Positions 23,723 to 36,461 of a DNA stretch of 64,000 nt are shown here, one piece after another. The stretch covers positions 5,146,001 to 5,210,000 of the forward strand of contig NC_070571.1 of assembly GCF_026914185.1 (NCBI RefSeq), written 5' to 3'. The translations under genes were made by a program, and so were the position numbers. Each line of letters starts with the position of its first letter. Within the stretch, counting starts at the first letter, position 1. Below the pieces are notes generated by a model, which was not told the origin of the DNA, did no database searches, and saw only the letters and a list, made by a program, of their open reading frames with translations. This stretch comes from Puccinia triticina. Its lineage: Eukaryota > Basidiomycota > Pucciniomycetes > Pucciniales > Pucciniaceae.

Positions 23723-24272
23723 CTAAGATTTAGGTTGCTGGCGACGAAGCTTGTCCAGTAATTTGTGGAGCTTCTGTTCGGTGTCGAGCCTTTGTTTGTC
23801 CTGATCTGTTCTCTTTGGCGGTTCTTGTGGCTCCTCAGTCGAATGAAATGGTCTCCCGTGGTCTGGTGCACGTAATAAGAGGGGCGTGGTGGGTAAGCTA
23901 TAAATAGGTAATGGTTTTTTAAACAAGAAATAGATGTGCACCTGTTGAGCTAGATTTTGATCCATGCGTGGTTTTGTTAGGTTTCGGCTCTTCTTGATCA
24001 TCATTGGATGATTTGCCATCGTTCGACGAATTTTTATCTCCTTCCTGCCACCCTTCTTTCAACCCGAGCCTTATCGAGTGAAAGGCGCCATCAGTCCTGG
24101 CAACGAATTCATTGAACACAGTGGATTCTAATAACTGCTCGGGGTCGTTCGCGAGAGTTGTTTGGTTAGCATCCGGGAGGGTGTCAATATCAGCTTACAT
24201 ACAAGAGACAGGGCAACGAACCTTGCGAGTGATCAAGCTTTGGAGTTGGTGAGCCAGGCGAGGTGGAATCAT
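23723..24272 (-). CDS. Small hypothetical protein, 127 aa, possible mitochondrial presequence and C-terminal coiled coil
   Basis: Three minus-strand exons, 24272-24222, 24134-23942 and 23862-23723, join in phase to 127 residues. The N-terminus MIPPRLAHQLQSLITRK is basic and amphipathic with no acidic residue, as in mitochondrial targeting signals. Residues 18-50 (LLESTVFNEFVARTDGAFHS...GWQEGD) look folded. A Ser/Asn/Asp/Lys-rich linker follows, then a charged heptad-like helix (KQRLDTEQKLHKLLDKLRRQ) predicted to form a coiled coil. I recognise no family. Alternative splicing at the first acceptor (24200 instead of 24135) would shift the frame to a stop, which supports the chosen junction. Both neighbours are repeats. 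Confidence 0.52.
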
Positions 24273-24524
24273 TCAGTTTGGATCAGGTTGCGTCTTTGTG
24301 TGCTGATGCTGCTGAGTGCTGACCCTCATGAGCTCTTCCGAGTTTCCACGACAGCACTCCGCAGTTTGGCGGATACATATTGAATACATATACAGCTCAG
24401 CGCTTTATAAGCACTTTTTTGAGATATTTTTGAAAAGTTTTTGAACTTGCCCAAAAAAGAAATTGAACTTTTTTTTGAAATCTTTTTAATTTCAAAAAAA
24501 ACTGCAGATGCACTCAAATACTAT

Positions 24525-26044
24525 GGAGGCGCTGGACCGACATGTCGGACAGCTTTTTAGTTTCACTTTTTCTATTTTTATTTTTAAAAAACAAGAAAGA
24601 ATATTTGTTACTGGGAGCAAAGCGGGAGCGAAGTAGCCCATGATCGCCTAGCTTGGTCCCTGTACAACTGTAGGATCCTATAAGCACTTCCGTGACAAGG
24701 GGCGCTGTAGATTCCAGCGTAGTCACGTGCCAGCGGAAGTACAGGGAGGTGTGTACATAGTCCCCTCGGTCCCTGCCTGCCCTTTTGCCCCCAGGAAAGA
24801 ACCGTTAAACTTTCCACTAGCGCCTTAGTCATCGCTTCCTTTTGGGTTGGCCCTGCTCCCGGAGGACCCGCTTTGCTAACCCCTTCTCCCTTACCAACGT
24901 TGCTCGGCCAAGAGATCCCTCTTGGGCAAGCTCTAGCCAAAGCGAGGCCCTTGGGAGGAACATTCTCAGCGGACCCGGGATCAAACCTCCCTCCAACCCA
25001 GACAGAGTCTTGGGAAGCCTAAACCGGCTTTTGGGACTCCCCAGGTGCCACGGCACGGCGCCGAAACTGTGAGCAGAAGGATGTGTTACCCACGGCTCAA
25101 GCAAAAGAGACCGACCACCCGGTCCCCAGTGCGTCCAGGATTTTGAATCAGCTCATTGGTAGCCCTTGGGAAGCCAAGGTACTTTACAAACAACTTTCCA
25201 GGAGCCTTGGCGAGCCAGTGGGCAACAATGAAATTTTGCCACTGGCTGGTAAGGTATGTACATGCAGCAGCATGCTTCTCAGTGAGCTTTGTTGGTGAGA
25301 ACAGGTCTCCCTTGCAGAGTCCAGTTGACTGGGAGAAGTTGAAGCCATTGGACTGGTCTCAATTCCTCAAATCATATGCTCTGAAATGCCGTTCTGACTC
25401 TCCTGGGCACCTAACCAACCCCCAAGTCAGAGAGCAGCATGATATAGAGAGCACAATGTCAAAAGTCAGCATGTAAACAGCTTGACCAACTCTTCAGGGC
25501 ACCTAACCGACCCCCTGTTAAGTGATAAAGAAGTTGCCGAGAATGAGGGGGGAGTTGGAGCGGGTTAAAACAGGAGAGGTATATATAGGAACCAGGCTGC
25601 TCACTTTACTATTACAGGATTTATAACGAATCCTGACACTGACACCTGTTTGAGTACTGCTACACATGCATCATATAAATACATACACTGATACAGACAG
25701 ATACTGTTCCCACATGTTTGGCGGATGCTGGAAGCGGAAGCAAGGAAAGATGGCTAGAGTCAAAACATGAAACATGACTGACAAGAATTTCTGGTTCAGA
25801 GCCATTTTTGTCTGGGAATGTCGGCTCAGGCACCATGTTTGGCTAGGAATGACGGCTCAGAGCCATGGTGGCTGTTTTGTCAGGCTAGAGGCGCCATCAG
25901 ACCGACACCAAGATGGCTGGATTGTCGCTCTGAAAGCATAACAATGGCCGCTTTGTTGGTTCATCTGTCCATTTTGTCGTGGATTTACCGGCATTTCACA
26001 AAAAAAAACACGAAATCGGCCGTTTTTGTCGGTCCAGCGCCTCC
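24525..26044. mobile_element. TIR element copy A, 1.5 kb, GGAGGCGCTGGACCGACA ends
   Basis: The left end GGAGGCGCTGGACCGACA is the reverse complement of the right end TGTCGGTCCAGCGCCTCC with one or two differences. The interior shares long blocks with copy B: TCTCAATTCCTCA, GGGCACCTAACCGACCCCC, TATATATAGGAACCAGGCTG and TTTGTCTRGGARTGTYGGCT. The TATATATAGGAACC block resembles a promoter inside a long terminal repeat, so retrotransposon pieces may be trapped within. No intact transposase is visible, so the element appears non-autonomous. Confidence 0.75.
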
Positions 26045-26309
26045 ATAAAATAAACCCAGGAGGTGTGTTTGAACCATTTTTGGAAAAAAAATGTTTTCAT
26101 TTTGTTTTCAAATACTTTTCAGTTCATCTTCAAAAACTTTTCAAAAATATCTCAAAAAAGTGTTTATAATTCTTGGTGTACTTTAAACAACAAACTGAGC
26201 CCCAGGAAACACGCTAGACCACCCAAGGACCTTTGATCCCCACTTGATCTGCACGGGAGAAAACTCCCATGGGTGTTACTTCAACCCTACTTTTATAGCC
26301 TCCAATTAT

Positions 26310-27538
26310 GGAGGCGCTGGACTGACATGTTGGACAGCTTTTTGTTTTTTGCAGTGTCTTGAATTTTTTTGCATTGGCATTTTTTTTATACAAATTCATT
26401 CTCCAAGATGGCCAGAAGCCATTGGATTATTGGTTTCCACTGTGCCACAACCACATATACAGACCAATATGTATATAAATATGTACATAAGGGCTATTGT
26501 GGCAACTCTACCTACTTTCTGCACCGCATGGGTATGAAAGCAATGCCTTTAACCATACACAAAGGCCATCTGAGGATGTCCTACAAGTCTTACAGCTTGC
26601 TGGATGTCCTTGCAGAGGTTAACGGCTTGTTGAGTGGACTTGGGTCCCTGCGGGACAGGGCCCGTCGACTCAGTTAAGTTAGAGTGATTTGCGGAGGGTC
26701 CCTTTGCAAGGGGTACTTTGCGTCAGCCAGGCTGCACCAGGCCCTCCAAAGAGAGTCTGGTGTAAGTTGGCAAATAACTTGACAACCATTTTGCTTCTTA
26801 TCCAGTCAATAATGATTGTTTTGCTGGAATAAAAGGAAGAGGTGGTCTCAATTCCTCAGCTTATATGCTCTGAAATGCTGTTCTGATTCTCCTGGGCACC
26901 TAACCGACCCCCAATCAAGTCAGAGAGGAGCATGATAGAGAGAGCACAAAAGGCAGCATGTAAACAGCTTGACCAACTCTTCAGGGCACCTAACCGACCC
27001 CCTGTTGAGTGATCAAGAAGTTGCAAAGAATGATGGGGGGGTTGGAGCGGGTTAAAACAGAAGAGGTATATATAGGAACCAGGCTGCTCTCCTGCCTGGT
27101 GAGGTACTTGTACTATTACAGGATTTATAACCAATCCTGACACTGACACGTGCTTGAGTACTGCTACCATTGTATACATACACTGATACAGACTGATACT
27201 GATCCCACATGTTTGGTGGATGCTCGAAGCGGAAGCAAGGAAAGATTGCTAGATTCAAAACATGAAACTTGATTGACCATAATTTCTGGTTCAGAGCCAT
27301 TTTTGTCTAGGAGTGTTGGCTCAGGCACCATGTTTGGCTAGGAATGTCGGCTCAGAGCCATGGTGGCTGTTTTGTCGCGCCAGAGGCGCCGTCAGACCAA
27401 CACCAAAGTGGCCAGATTGTTGCTCTGAAAGCATAACAATGGCTGCTTGTCGGTTCATTTGTCCATTTTGTTGTGGATTCACCGGCATTTCACAAAAAAA
27501 AACACAAATTTGGCCGTTTTTGTCGGTCCAGCGCCTCC
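26310..27538. mobile_element. TIR element copy B, 1.2 kb
   Basis: It has the same ends (GGAGGCGCTGGACTGACA and TGTCGGTCCAGCGCCTCC) and the same internal blocks as copy A in the same order and orientation. It is shorter because the segment after the left end differs; it holds a GTCCCTGCGGGAC repeat near 26650. It lies 265 bp downstream of copy A. Confidence 0.75.
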
Positions 27539-28489
27539 AAATGCGGACTTTCATTGCAAGTGTTGGCAGGCCTCAGGAGCCACCGCGCATTGAGCTTTTG
27601 TTTTTTACCTCCTGCTATCCTAATTACCCTGTTTATGTGTGGTTATTGTGATTGCAGCACCTCCAGCTGCTGTTTCCAGGCATAAACTGCGGATGTGGAT
27701 ACAAGCCTGGACAAATGTCCGGTGTTGCAATGGCAAAACCTCATGAGAAATGGATGTCTTTCCTCTCTCAGAGGCCCTGTTTTCCAGCTTGGGTTGTATC
27801 AAAATGCTTGCCCGGCTGCTGGTCCCGTAACAAAAGGTTTCACACCGCCGTAAATCTGAGCATTAGGATCATGACACCAGGAGTCTGTAGTCCTTTGGAA
27901 TAGTATCCGCTATAATACACAGGTATTGCAAGGTCCTGATGAGTGCCACAGGGATTATATCACCTCTTTTCAAATCTCAAACAAATCCTTTAGCTGTCAT
28001 GTCCTCCGCTGCTACAGTACCTGGCAATCAGCCCCTATTGTGCCAGTCTCTTTTTGAAGTCAAAAACAAAGTGAGTTTTACTCTTTGCGTTTGAGACTCC
28101 CACTGATATTATTCCAATAGTCCTCCGCTTTATTTTGAGAAAACCAGCAATATGGACCCATTGAAACCATCAGTTACTTCAATTGCAATAAGGAAAATCT
28201 GCTTGACTATGAAGTGTTGCTACGCACCAATACCTCCAAAGATCATGGTTTGATGAAAGATTGCGTCTATAAGATTACGGCAAAAGCCATGTTTCTCAAT
28301 ATCAAATCAAAAGCACCCGTCTTGAATTATTTTCCCGAACGGGCAGTTAAGATCTCAGCAAGCAAGCATTTCATGGGTACTACTGTTGATGATGCAAGCT
28401 TCTTTGGCGTGGGCTTAATCCTTTCCTTCAAAAAGGAAACTGAGGACGATAATCCCAGGTACGGCCCATGTTTGATGGCTATTGTCTCT

Positions 28490-28493
28490 CATA
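28490..28493. repeat. Left target-site duplication CATA
   Basis: CATA precedes the left terminal inverted repeat and is repeated after the right one at 49088-49091. The host-gene reading frame requires only one copy, which independently supports this as a 4-bp target duplication. Confidence 0.9.
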
Positions 28494-28536
28494 CACCAGG
28501 GGGGAATGTGTGGCACTTTCTACAGAGTGCCATACT
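28494..28536 (+). repeat. Left terminal inverted repeat of the 20.6-kb element
   Basis: It reads inward CACCAGGGGGGAATGTGTGG and then an imperfect hairpin, TGGCACTTT CTAC AGAGTGCCA. It differs from the right repeat at one position within 43 bp. The hairpin just inside the end may be a transposase recognition structure (inference). Confidence 0.92.
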
Positions 28537-30865
28537 ATGATTTCTTTCTGTAACTTTCCCAGAAGTCAACCGGTTGTGCATGCGTAAATCAAGCCTGACT
28601 AATGCTCATCTGCTGTTGAACTCCGGCTTATGTCTTCTCTAACCAATAAGTGAGCTACCGGAAAATTATGTGGCAAAGTTGATTTGAGTTGAACCATCAC
28701 AAACCACTAGCAGATAGGAGGACAAGGGTAACAGGTTTTCAATCTACATCAACACGACGTACTGTTTGATTTGCTGCATCCATCTGGTTTTTTATGCCAC
28801 CAATTGCTTGACGGGATCTCATGTCCACTAGACACAAGACATTACAGCACCCGCCCTCAACTTCATCATTTGTTGTGAAAGAACAACCATGTTATATGTG
28901 TCAGTCAGAGGGCAGCCAAGTGTTGTCCAATGTCATGATCATGAGATTCAAAGATGTAGTTTGAAGAGCAAGAGGCCCCCCTGGTGTTTTATGAGATCCA
29001 GGAAGATGTGGAAGTCAGGACAGAAGGACAACTGACCACAGATGATGCCGATGTGTACATTGCCGATGATCTGTGCATTTTGAGGCCTTCTGGAAATCAG
29101 AGTGGTGATCCAACCTACCAATGTCATGTCATTCAAATCATCATCCATTCCCAGTTATGTTGGTGGTGATGATCTCAAATGGGGAAATCGAGCAAACAGT
29201 TATCACAAGAAGAGAATTTGGGCCAACCATGCCCACACCATTTCCAGTGTGACTGACCGGTGATTTAATATTGGTGATAATTGATTGTGAATATTTGCTC
29301 AACATAAGTCAAGCAACCAACACACATGACCTGGGTAGATGAACATGCAGGCGACAGCTGGTAGTCATGCTTCGGGATCATCATATTCAAACTAAGTCTT
29401 CCCATTGACCTTCGTCAGAGCTCCAGGACGGTTTCCCACAGTTTGAAGATGTTCTCCAGCTGTCAATGCCCGTTTTTACTGTGTATGCAGGCACTTTGTG
29501 GACCAAAGGTGCAATTTAATTCCAGTGAACAGGTGTAGAACACATTTCCCTGTTCTGTGTTTGTTGCTTGATGGCAATATTGTGTCACAGGAAAACTCTG
29601 ATCCAGGTAGACCATCACGGGGGGTGGGTAAATGATGCAAGGACCATGGGCCATAGGAAAGTTGGACATGGTGATTGATGCGGGAGAGGAGTTTTGTGAT
29701 TGGTCATCTGCTGTTTGAATTTGGGTTGTGGTGAGGGTTCAGAGGCGCAGTGGGTAGATAGGGTTGTTGGTCGGGTGTGGTGGGCCAGCCCTCACTTTTG
29801 TAGGTGTGTCCTTGCCCCCATCTCATAAAGTTTTTACCCATTCTGATGAGGTGCCTGTTCCAGACACACTGGATTCCGGAAGATTTTGTGTCTTTCATAC
29901 GAAATAGAAGCTTACAATTCACAACTCACAAGTGACTTTCTGAAGGATTGTCCCTGCGAGTTCCTGATCATAAATTGAATCACAATAGTCGTGCTTAAGT
30001 CTGGGGAGCCATCGCATAACCCATTGTAATACCAACTGCACTGCCCCTGGGTTGAGCATAAGGGGATGAGGTGCATCCTATGGAGGTAGATGTGGCATAC
30101 TCCAGATTTACTGCACTATCCACTCCAGAGAAACAGATCTTGATATCAGACAAAATGTGGAGTGGGAAAGAAAAGAGGGAAGTATATCTGAGGAGCAGAC
30201 AACTAACTGCCGATGAATCCAAAGGTAGCGCGCCGGCAGCCAAATTATGTGATTATCTGAGACCAACAGAGAGCAAGCAGATGACAGTCTGGTGAGACCG
30301 ACAACAATGGAAGATTCATTGGTGGGAGAGATTGAAGACAGATCTCCAAGAGAGAGAGAGTGGTTATGGAGCAAGTTGTAAGCAATGTGTCATGGCTCCC
30401 GGTCAACGGAACCAAGATGGTGTCTTGGAAGGCTTCAAGCAGCCAGGTGCGAGTAGGGTGGAATGCGACGGGAATCAGTGTGTGAAACCTTTGCTGAATC
30501 AGGCGTATTCCGTCGTTACACCTTCTCGGCACACGTTAGAGCAGGCGGGCTGGTGCGCGATTGTCAGAGTCGCCACCAGAACAATTTCTTTTGTGCAAAG
30601 ACTGATGGCCTCACAGGGGCTGGATGTCATTGCAGGTGGCGGTTCTGGAACTCTACTGCTTGCTAATGTGACAAAGGAGGTATCCAAGACCAATTGGGTA
30701 AGAACCTTGCCGAAGTGGAGTAGACGGCCATGCCGCAGAAGCTTGCCGGAGAAGCTTGCACAAAGGTGGGATCGGGTTAGTGTTCATGACATATTTGGTA
30801 AAGCTGCGTGAGATGATGGATGATGGGGCTGGGGATATCAAACATCGGTGTGCTGTACCAATAAG

Positions 30866-31004
30866 TGGAGGACTTCCCGTGCGATCTGGGACTCTCGAGA
30901 TGTCAATAGAGACCCGAAAAGTCTAGATTTTTGCAGGGAAATCTAGCTTTTTGGGGTCCAGATCACTTCTGGGAGACCCGCAGATTCCGACGGGAAGTCC
31001 TCCA
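30866..31004. mobile_element. 139-bp MITE nested in the large transposon
   Basis: TGGAGGACTTCCCGT at the left is exactly matched by ACGGGAAGTCCTCCA at the right. The interior contains a smaller inverted motif (CTAGATTTTTGCAGGGAAATCTAG). It is non-coding and inserted 100 bp before the first 38-bp palindrome. Confidence 0.85.
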
Positions 31005-31104
31005 GTGTTGGCGGACCATAGGAACAATTTTAATGGTTATGCCATGCAAGTCTTCACCCCTTCAAAGGGCTGTGGCCCAACGTTGTCAACCCTGGTGCTG
31101 TGTT

Positions 31105-31142
31105 TGTCCACCCTGACGTTCGCGCGAACGTCAGGGTGGACA
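31105..31142. repeat. 38-bp perfect palindrome, copy 1
   Basis: TGTCCACCCTGACGTTCGC is followed directly by its exact reverse complement. It is identical in sequence to copies at 36945 and 44273. The central TGACGTTCGCGCGAACGTCA contains two CRE-like TGACGT half sites. Confidence 0.98.
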
Positions 31143-32351
31143 TCTGCGCAAGCCCATGCATGTGGCTGTCAACAGCACATTTTGGGCTATTGTGGGTGAA
31201 ATTGGGAACACTCGGAGTCTCAGTCAGCAAACATATGCCAAACCTCACCCTGTCGGTTCGTCCAAATGGTATCAGCAGGCAAACAGGGGTGTTCCTTCAG
31301 ACGGGCCCTTAGTTTCAGGCAGCCATTATACAGATGACATTACGCAGAAAGATGTTTGTATGTATGTAATGTGAAACAAAAACAATTCATGTGTTGTTCA
31401 GCTGATCTCACCCCGGACAGATTTGCCTGCATCCAGGGCTATCCAGGGTGATGTGATGTGCTGCTTGTGAGTGCGATGCACACATAGTCTGTATGCGTCC
31501 GACCTCAATCTGCACGCAGCAGTAGAGTCTTCGCCTCCTTATGTACAGTCAGCACGAGATGTCTCCCTGGACTCCGGAAAATGCATACGGGAGCTCCAAC
31601 TCAAGGGGACCCTTGCGGAAGTCTCTTCTGCCCTGGGCTGATTGCATGTTCACGAGAGACATTGACATCAAGGAAATCATACATGTGCCAAGATGTTGAG
31701 CAAGCATACATGTACGCTACGAGGTACAGACGAGCACAGACGCGTTGACGCTGCCTGTACGTAAGAAGCACCGTTGGCTTTAGCATGAATATCCACTCTG
31801 ATTCGCCTGTTGTGGAGCACATGCAGTGCGGCATAACTCGTCGCGCATGCTCCACTACTGGAACCAGGGGAGAAATGGTCCACTGGCCCATCTCCCGGCG
31901 GTCTTTTGCGGATTCTTGATCCAAGAAGGGCTTGGCATCCCGGGTGAATGTAAGATGTCGGTGCAAGAATGGCAACAAAACGACCACTATGACATGTGCG
32001 CACACGTCGAGGAATACATAACATAGGTTGATGATTGGCCTTGAGAGCAAGTCATAGGAGCGGGAAGAGGGTTATCTGCAATGTCCAATCTGCTTGAAAG
32101 GGAAAGTGGGTGGGGCGACTTTGTGCATGACCCAAAGAAAAATGCAATGACATCAATAATGTGGTAAGATCAGAGAATCATGAACTACCGTTGAAGTTGA
32201 GGCAAAGGGAAAGGACCAAATGTTTTTATGCGGAATATTGCGGATTTGTGGGGAGGAACAGGACAGGGCCACAAGGGGACCAAGTGGCCCTTTCCGTGTG
32301 TTTTTGTGACAAAGGGACAAATGGAGAGTTAAACGTGCAGTCCAACGGTAC

Positions 32352-32888
32352 ATGAATTCGCTCCAGTTGCGCCGCTTCTCACCATATGAAGTTCAACACA
32401 TCATTGTGTCCTCGTCTGTCGTAGTTAGTGCACTCATCATGATAGAGGTTTGCGGAAACATTCATCTCGCCAACACCACCCCAGCCAATATATATGGTGG
32501 AGGTGATAACATCCATTTGAAGATCTGCCTCGCATCCTATCCGCTGCCCCCAGAGACCCCAGATTCAGCCTTCCAAAGATATCTAATCATCCTCAAGTCG
32601 ACCTCGTCAGCGGTTCCAGCAATTCTTCATGACGCGTTCACCCAGGTCTTCTTCACAGGCCAGCTCGTAATTGACCCTAACGGACAGCCAATGATTTGCG
32701 TGGAGCGGGGCGACTGGCAAGTTCACCGTGGCCACTTTCCCCTTGCGCCCGAATTCGAGCATGCCCATGCTTTTGGAACTGGACATGTTGTGAAAGTCCA
32801 CCGGAACATGGTTGGCTGCGTAGGCGATGTGGAATGTGTTGATCCAGGAATGAACATGGTGAGGATCTACCAGGACTCATATTTTTAG
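32352..32888 (+). CDS. Possible 178-aa protein in the transposon, function unknown
   Basis: An ATG-initiated open frame with protein-like composition: a hydrophobic stretch near residues 17-30 (SSSVVVSALIMIEVCG), followed by a segment of balanced composition (SYPLPPETPDSAFQRYLIIL, DAFTQVFFTGQLVIDPNGQP). No domain is recognised, and no splice sites or neighbouring exons could be tied to it. It could be a decayed fragment or an exon of a larger cargo gene. Support is composition only. Confidence 0.33.
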   Translation: MNSLQLRRFSPYEVQHIIVSSSVVVSALIMIEVCGNIHLANTTPANIYGGGDNIHLKICLASYPLPPETPDSAFQRYLIILKSTSSAVPAILHDAFTQVFFTGQLVIDPNGQPMICVERGDWQVHRGHFPLAPEFEHAHAFGTGHVVKVHRNMVGCVGDVECVDPGMNMVRIYQDSYF

Positions 32889-33989
32889 CAAACCCATAAC
32901 CTGTCATCTTGAACTTTGAAATGGTGTCTCAGCTCATCTATATCTTCATTGCAGTCCAAGCGGCGCAGGATCAAGTTAACACCAACGCATGCGCAGGCGC
33001 ACGAAACATTTCGAAGCGTGGCACGGGGAGATGTGATCAGGTTTGGTGGTGTTGCTGGGAGGGCATCAAATCCAAGGAGTGAAATGGTTGCGATAGGTGT
33101 AAGGAGGAACCCTCGGTAGAATGTCCAGTCCTGAGGCTGACTTAAGATGAATAACCTTCTTTGTAGGTCGAGCATTGTGTGAAACTATCCAGAGGCGCAA
33201 AAACGAAATACGGCTTGAGAAACAACCCAAAAGAGCGATTCAACCTCAAGGCAGCGGTTTCGAAACGATGAAGCAAGAGGAGAGGATTTTTGAGAAGGAG
33301 TCGGCTACAGAGCATTTGTATGCTGCACGTGTTGCATCTTCACCATCTCTTCCTGCACAAATATCCGACTCTTTTTGCCATGATGCCAATCAGACGATAT
33401 GTCTTCTTCTCGGATTGCAAATGCAAATGTCTGTATATTTGTGAGATACATGTTTGGGTTTGGCGCCTCCGGAAATTTCCCCACTCTCAACTCTACACTT
33501 TTGAATGGGGGATATCTGCCTGAAGTATGTCATCGCCAGCGACATTGCTTAGGACTAATGGATGGGGACCCAGATAGCATGATCGGATGTGACTGGTTGC
33601 AAGCCTCATGAGTTCACAGGGTCAAAGACTGACATTTGAGCCGCGAGAGCCACATGGGAGGGTGGGATGAGACAATCTCACGTCATACGGGTCAGGTTGA
33701 TAACCCTGACGGTCCAATCCACAATGCAGCCACCTGCGATTGTATCGGTTGGTTCTGAGGGCACCTGCAGCGCAATGTGTTATCGGACTCAGCAGGCAGG
33801 AATCAAGTCATGGGTATCACTATGAAACACACATTCAACTTCAATGGGGGTTGTGGGTTACAAGATTCCCGCTCTTCACAAACAATGACACATTTAGATA
33901 CAGGGAAAGCTTAAGCCACATGACGGCAGACAGAAGATGAGAGAGTGGATGTGGAACAAATATGGCATGGCGCAAAACGGATGCATCCA

Positions 33990-36461
33990 CTATGGAGCAT
34001 CTCGGTTGGAGAGCGGGAGGAGGAAAGGCAGTGTCGGGTTTGAAGTCTGCCAGTGAAGGAGAAAATCATTGGTGATTGCCTCCGCAATTGCGTGACGACT
34101 GGGCAGGTGGATGTTTGGGGAGATCAAGTTGGTGGATTGAAATATCGGTCTCAGTAGCTGGACAAGCAGTGCGGATAGATTCTTCCAAATGCGCTCTCCC
34201 GGGATGCGTGCGGTGGTTGAACGTTGGGATATGATCGATATTGCCTGAATGAATGACATGCATTCGGTGATTCCGGCAACGCGGTAATTCCTTGATGCGA
34301 TGAAGAGACCGCGAACTCCCCCAAGTACAAAATATACGAGCGGTTGGAAATTCTGCTTCTTCGAATACGAGCGGAGTTGGAGATGGACATCTGGAGCATC
34401 TTTGCTCACAGCTGAGGCGGCTTGCTGAGTTCGCAAGACTGTCTGAGTTTGACGAGCTGACTTTGTTTGATGTGCTCGCTGGTTGGACTTTTTCTGGGCT
34501 TGGGACAATGGCGGCTCGCTGATCGCATGGGTTTGGATGATAACGTAGGCCATTATGACATCAATAATCAGATCTCGAAATTCGGTGAGAACATCAAGAG
34601 AATGTGATCGGGGCAAGGGCTGATCGGCTGGGTTGTTGCAATTGGCATCATCTTGCGGCGTGGTGTCAAAGCTCGACGAGCAACCCTTCTGCTTTTCAAG
34701 ATACTGAAGCACGTGCACGCCCTGCGTCAATCGATCATCGCCATCATCATAGGTCACTGGCGGGGGTTGAAACAAGTTTTCGGCCATGACGTCCACAGAT
34801 GCCGCAACCAGCTTGGCCCATTCCGTGTGGACACTGGGCGGGGGGTGACTGAGCCGATGGAGGAAACGTACAAGGGTGGACTCCGGATGGGCTGTTTTGG
34901 TGACTGTAGGTATGAATGACTGCGGGGGAAGGGTATTGTCCAGGTTACAAAATTTTGAGAGAAGCGGAAAATCGATGATGTCGGGACAGTTCCACTGTTC
35001 ATTGTTGGCCGGAGACAGAAACTGGGGTGCTGGATAGGCAGGGACGGATTGGTTAGTCACAAGTAGAGGGAGAGCAAACAAACTGTGCAACACCCACCAG
35101 CACCGCTTATAGATTTGATCCAATTGGTGTAGGTACAGGTTGTACGTTCAAATCGGAAAGGGATGTTGGCCGGAGGTAGTGCCTGCATCGAGCGAGCGCA
35201 AGTTTGAAGCAATGGAGTTAGGGATTTCCAAGTGGCATGGTATTTGTCCCAACTGGGTTTTGATCCATGAAGTTCCCGGTGAATCTTCACAACTTCGGTT
35301 CTGATGTCATCGGAAAGAATTATGGTGAGGGGGCTGTTGGTAATGCTGACGATCTGGGAGTTGCCGGGAGCCGCAAGTTCTTGCAAGTTGGAAGCTGGTT
35401 GAGCAGGGTGACTGGTGAGGTCTGTTTGAGCAGCGAGGGCCGCCTCTGAGTCCGAATGGCGGACAGGAACTGTTTCTGTTTGAGCGGGGCCCGTGGCGTC
35501 AGATGCAGCCGTGACTGATGTCGGAGCAGGGGAGAGGACTTCCGTGGTAGTATGTGGAGGTTGCTCGGTTGGGTCGGTGCCTGCAGAAGGCTCAGGGGAC
35601 GGACGGGTCAATGTGATGCTTGGTATGCTATTACTCTCGCGGCCAGGAGAAGGTAGTGTGGGTTCGTGAGTGTCTGGGGTGTCGGAGTTGCTGGTGTTCC
35701 TACTGTGGTTCAGATCTGCGGTGCCAGTGATGTCGCTCTGGCCTCCCAGAGTGCTGCCTGAGGCCCCATTCGCGGTCTTGGCCAGCAGATCGACAGGCTT
35801 GATGGACCGGGCCTTTGGTGTACGTTTTTTGGGGGGTATGTTGCGGGAAACGGCGGGTGAGGTTGACATTGAGCTCGACATCGGCTTCGGAGGTGGGCGG
35901 ATACGAATCGCCTCATCATCAGGCACAAGTCCTGTTTCCTCAAACGCTGCAAATGGCTATCAATTGGTGTAACCAATGAGCCCTTGGTGATGCTGGAATG
36001 CGCTTACCTCGCTTACTGCTGCGAATCGAAGTTGCTAGATCGGCAGCTAGGCGTTTGCAGCTCCGTGGGAGTTTGAGCTGAAGGAGGCTGGCAGCGGCAT
36101 TCGTAGCGGTTGTGATGGAGCGCATAAACTCTTCCGGTGTGATTTCTTGGATCTCGCTATCAAGGATGGCGTCGGCGGGTTCAAGCGAGGCCGGTGGCCC
36201 GGCGTCTCTGGACCGGACAAGAAACTCCGCAAAACTTGGGGCGGGTCTGAACGGTGGTGGATTGTTTTGATCAAGGTCCTGTTGGGCTGTGGGCGTAATT
36301 GGTGAGAACTTCCGGCTGAAGTTTGTCGGGTGGATGATATCCAACTTACTAGGGGGTGGGGTGTTCCCCTCGGGATCATGACTGGAAGGATCAGGATCTT
36401 CGGGTGGACCTGAGACATTTGCGGGAATGGCTGGATCCATGACGAGGGTTCCTGGTTCCAT
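33990..36461 (-). CDS. Transposon cargo protein, 780 aa, function unknown
   Basis: Three minus-strand exons, 36461-36008, 35946-35098 and 35029-33990, join in phase to 780 residues. The N-terminal half is low-complexity, rich in Pro, Ser, Thr and Asp, with a basic patch PPKKRTPKARSIKP (about residue 175) that could be a nuclear localisation signal. The C-terminal half (about 440-780) looks globular and helical (TEFRDLIIDVIMAYVII, LVYFVLGGVRGLFIASRNYR, ALLVQLLRPIFQSTNL). I recognise no family. The second intron donor is ambiguous by 6 nt (GTGCTG or GTGGGT); both keep the frame. It reads in the same direction as the transposase and starts downstream of a 38-bp palindrome that lies about 480 bp before its ATG. 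Confidence 0.72.

Larger units (their letters stand above)
24273..27998. other. Repeat stretch with two copies of a TIR element
   Basis: Occupied mainly by two related elements (24525-26044 and 26310-27538). The remainder includes the promoter region of the 23.7-kb gene and, at 27.6-27.99 kb, the upstream flank of the interrupted gene. Between them near 26.05-26.3 kb I see only low-complexity sequence. No coding region is supported. Confidence 0.6.
28537..33989. other. Left 5.4 kb of the transposon, mostly non-coding
   Basis: Apart from the weak open frame at 32352-32888, I find no convincing genes over this stretch. It contains a nested MITE (30866-31004) and the first copy of the 38-bp palindrome (31105-31142). 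Open frames near 30.3-30.8 kb and 31.6-32.05 kb have no recognisable protein features. It may hold eroded cargo. Confidence 0.55.

Noticed and set aside
30332..30811. 159-aa open frame in the left part of the transposon
   Set aside because: No family resemblance or splice support, and composition is not clearly protein-like.
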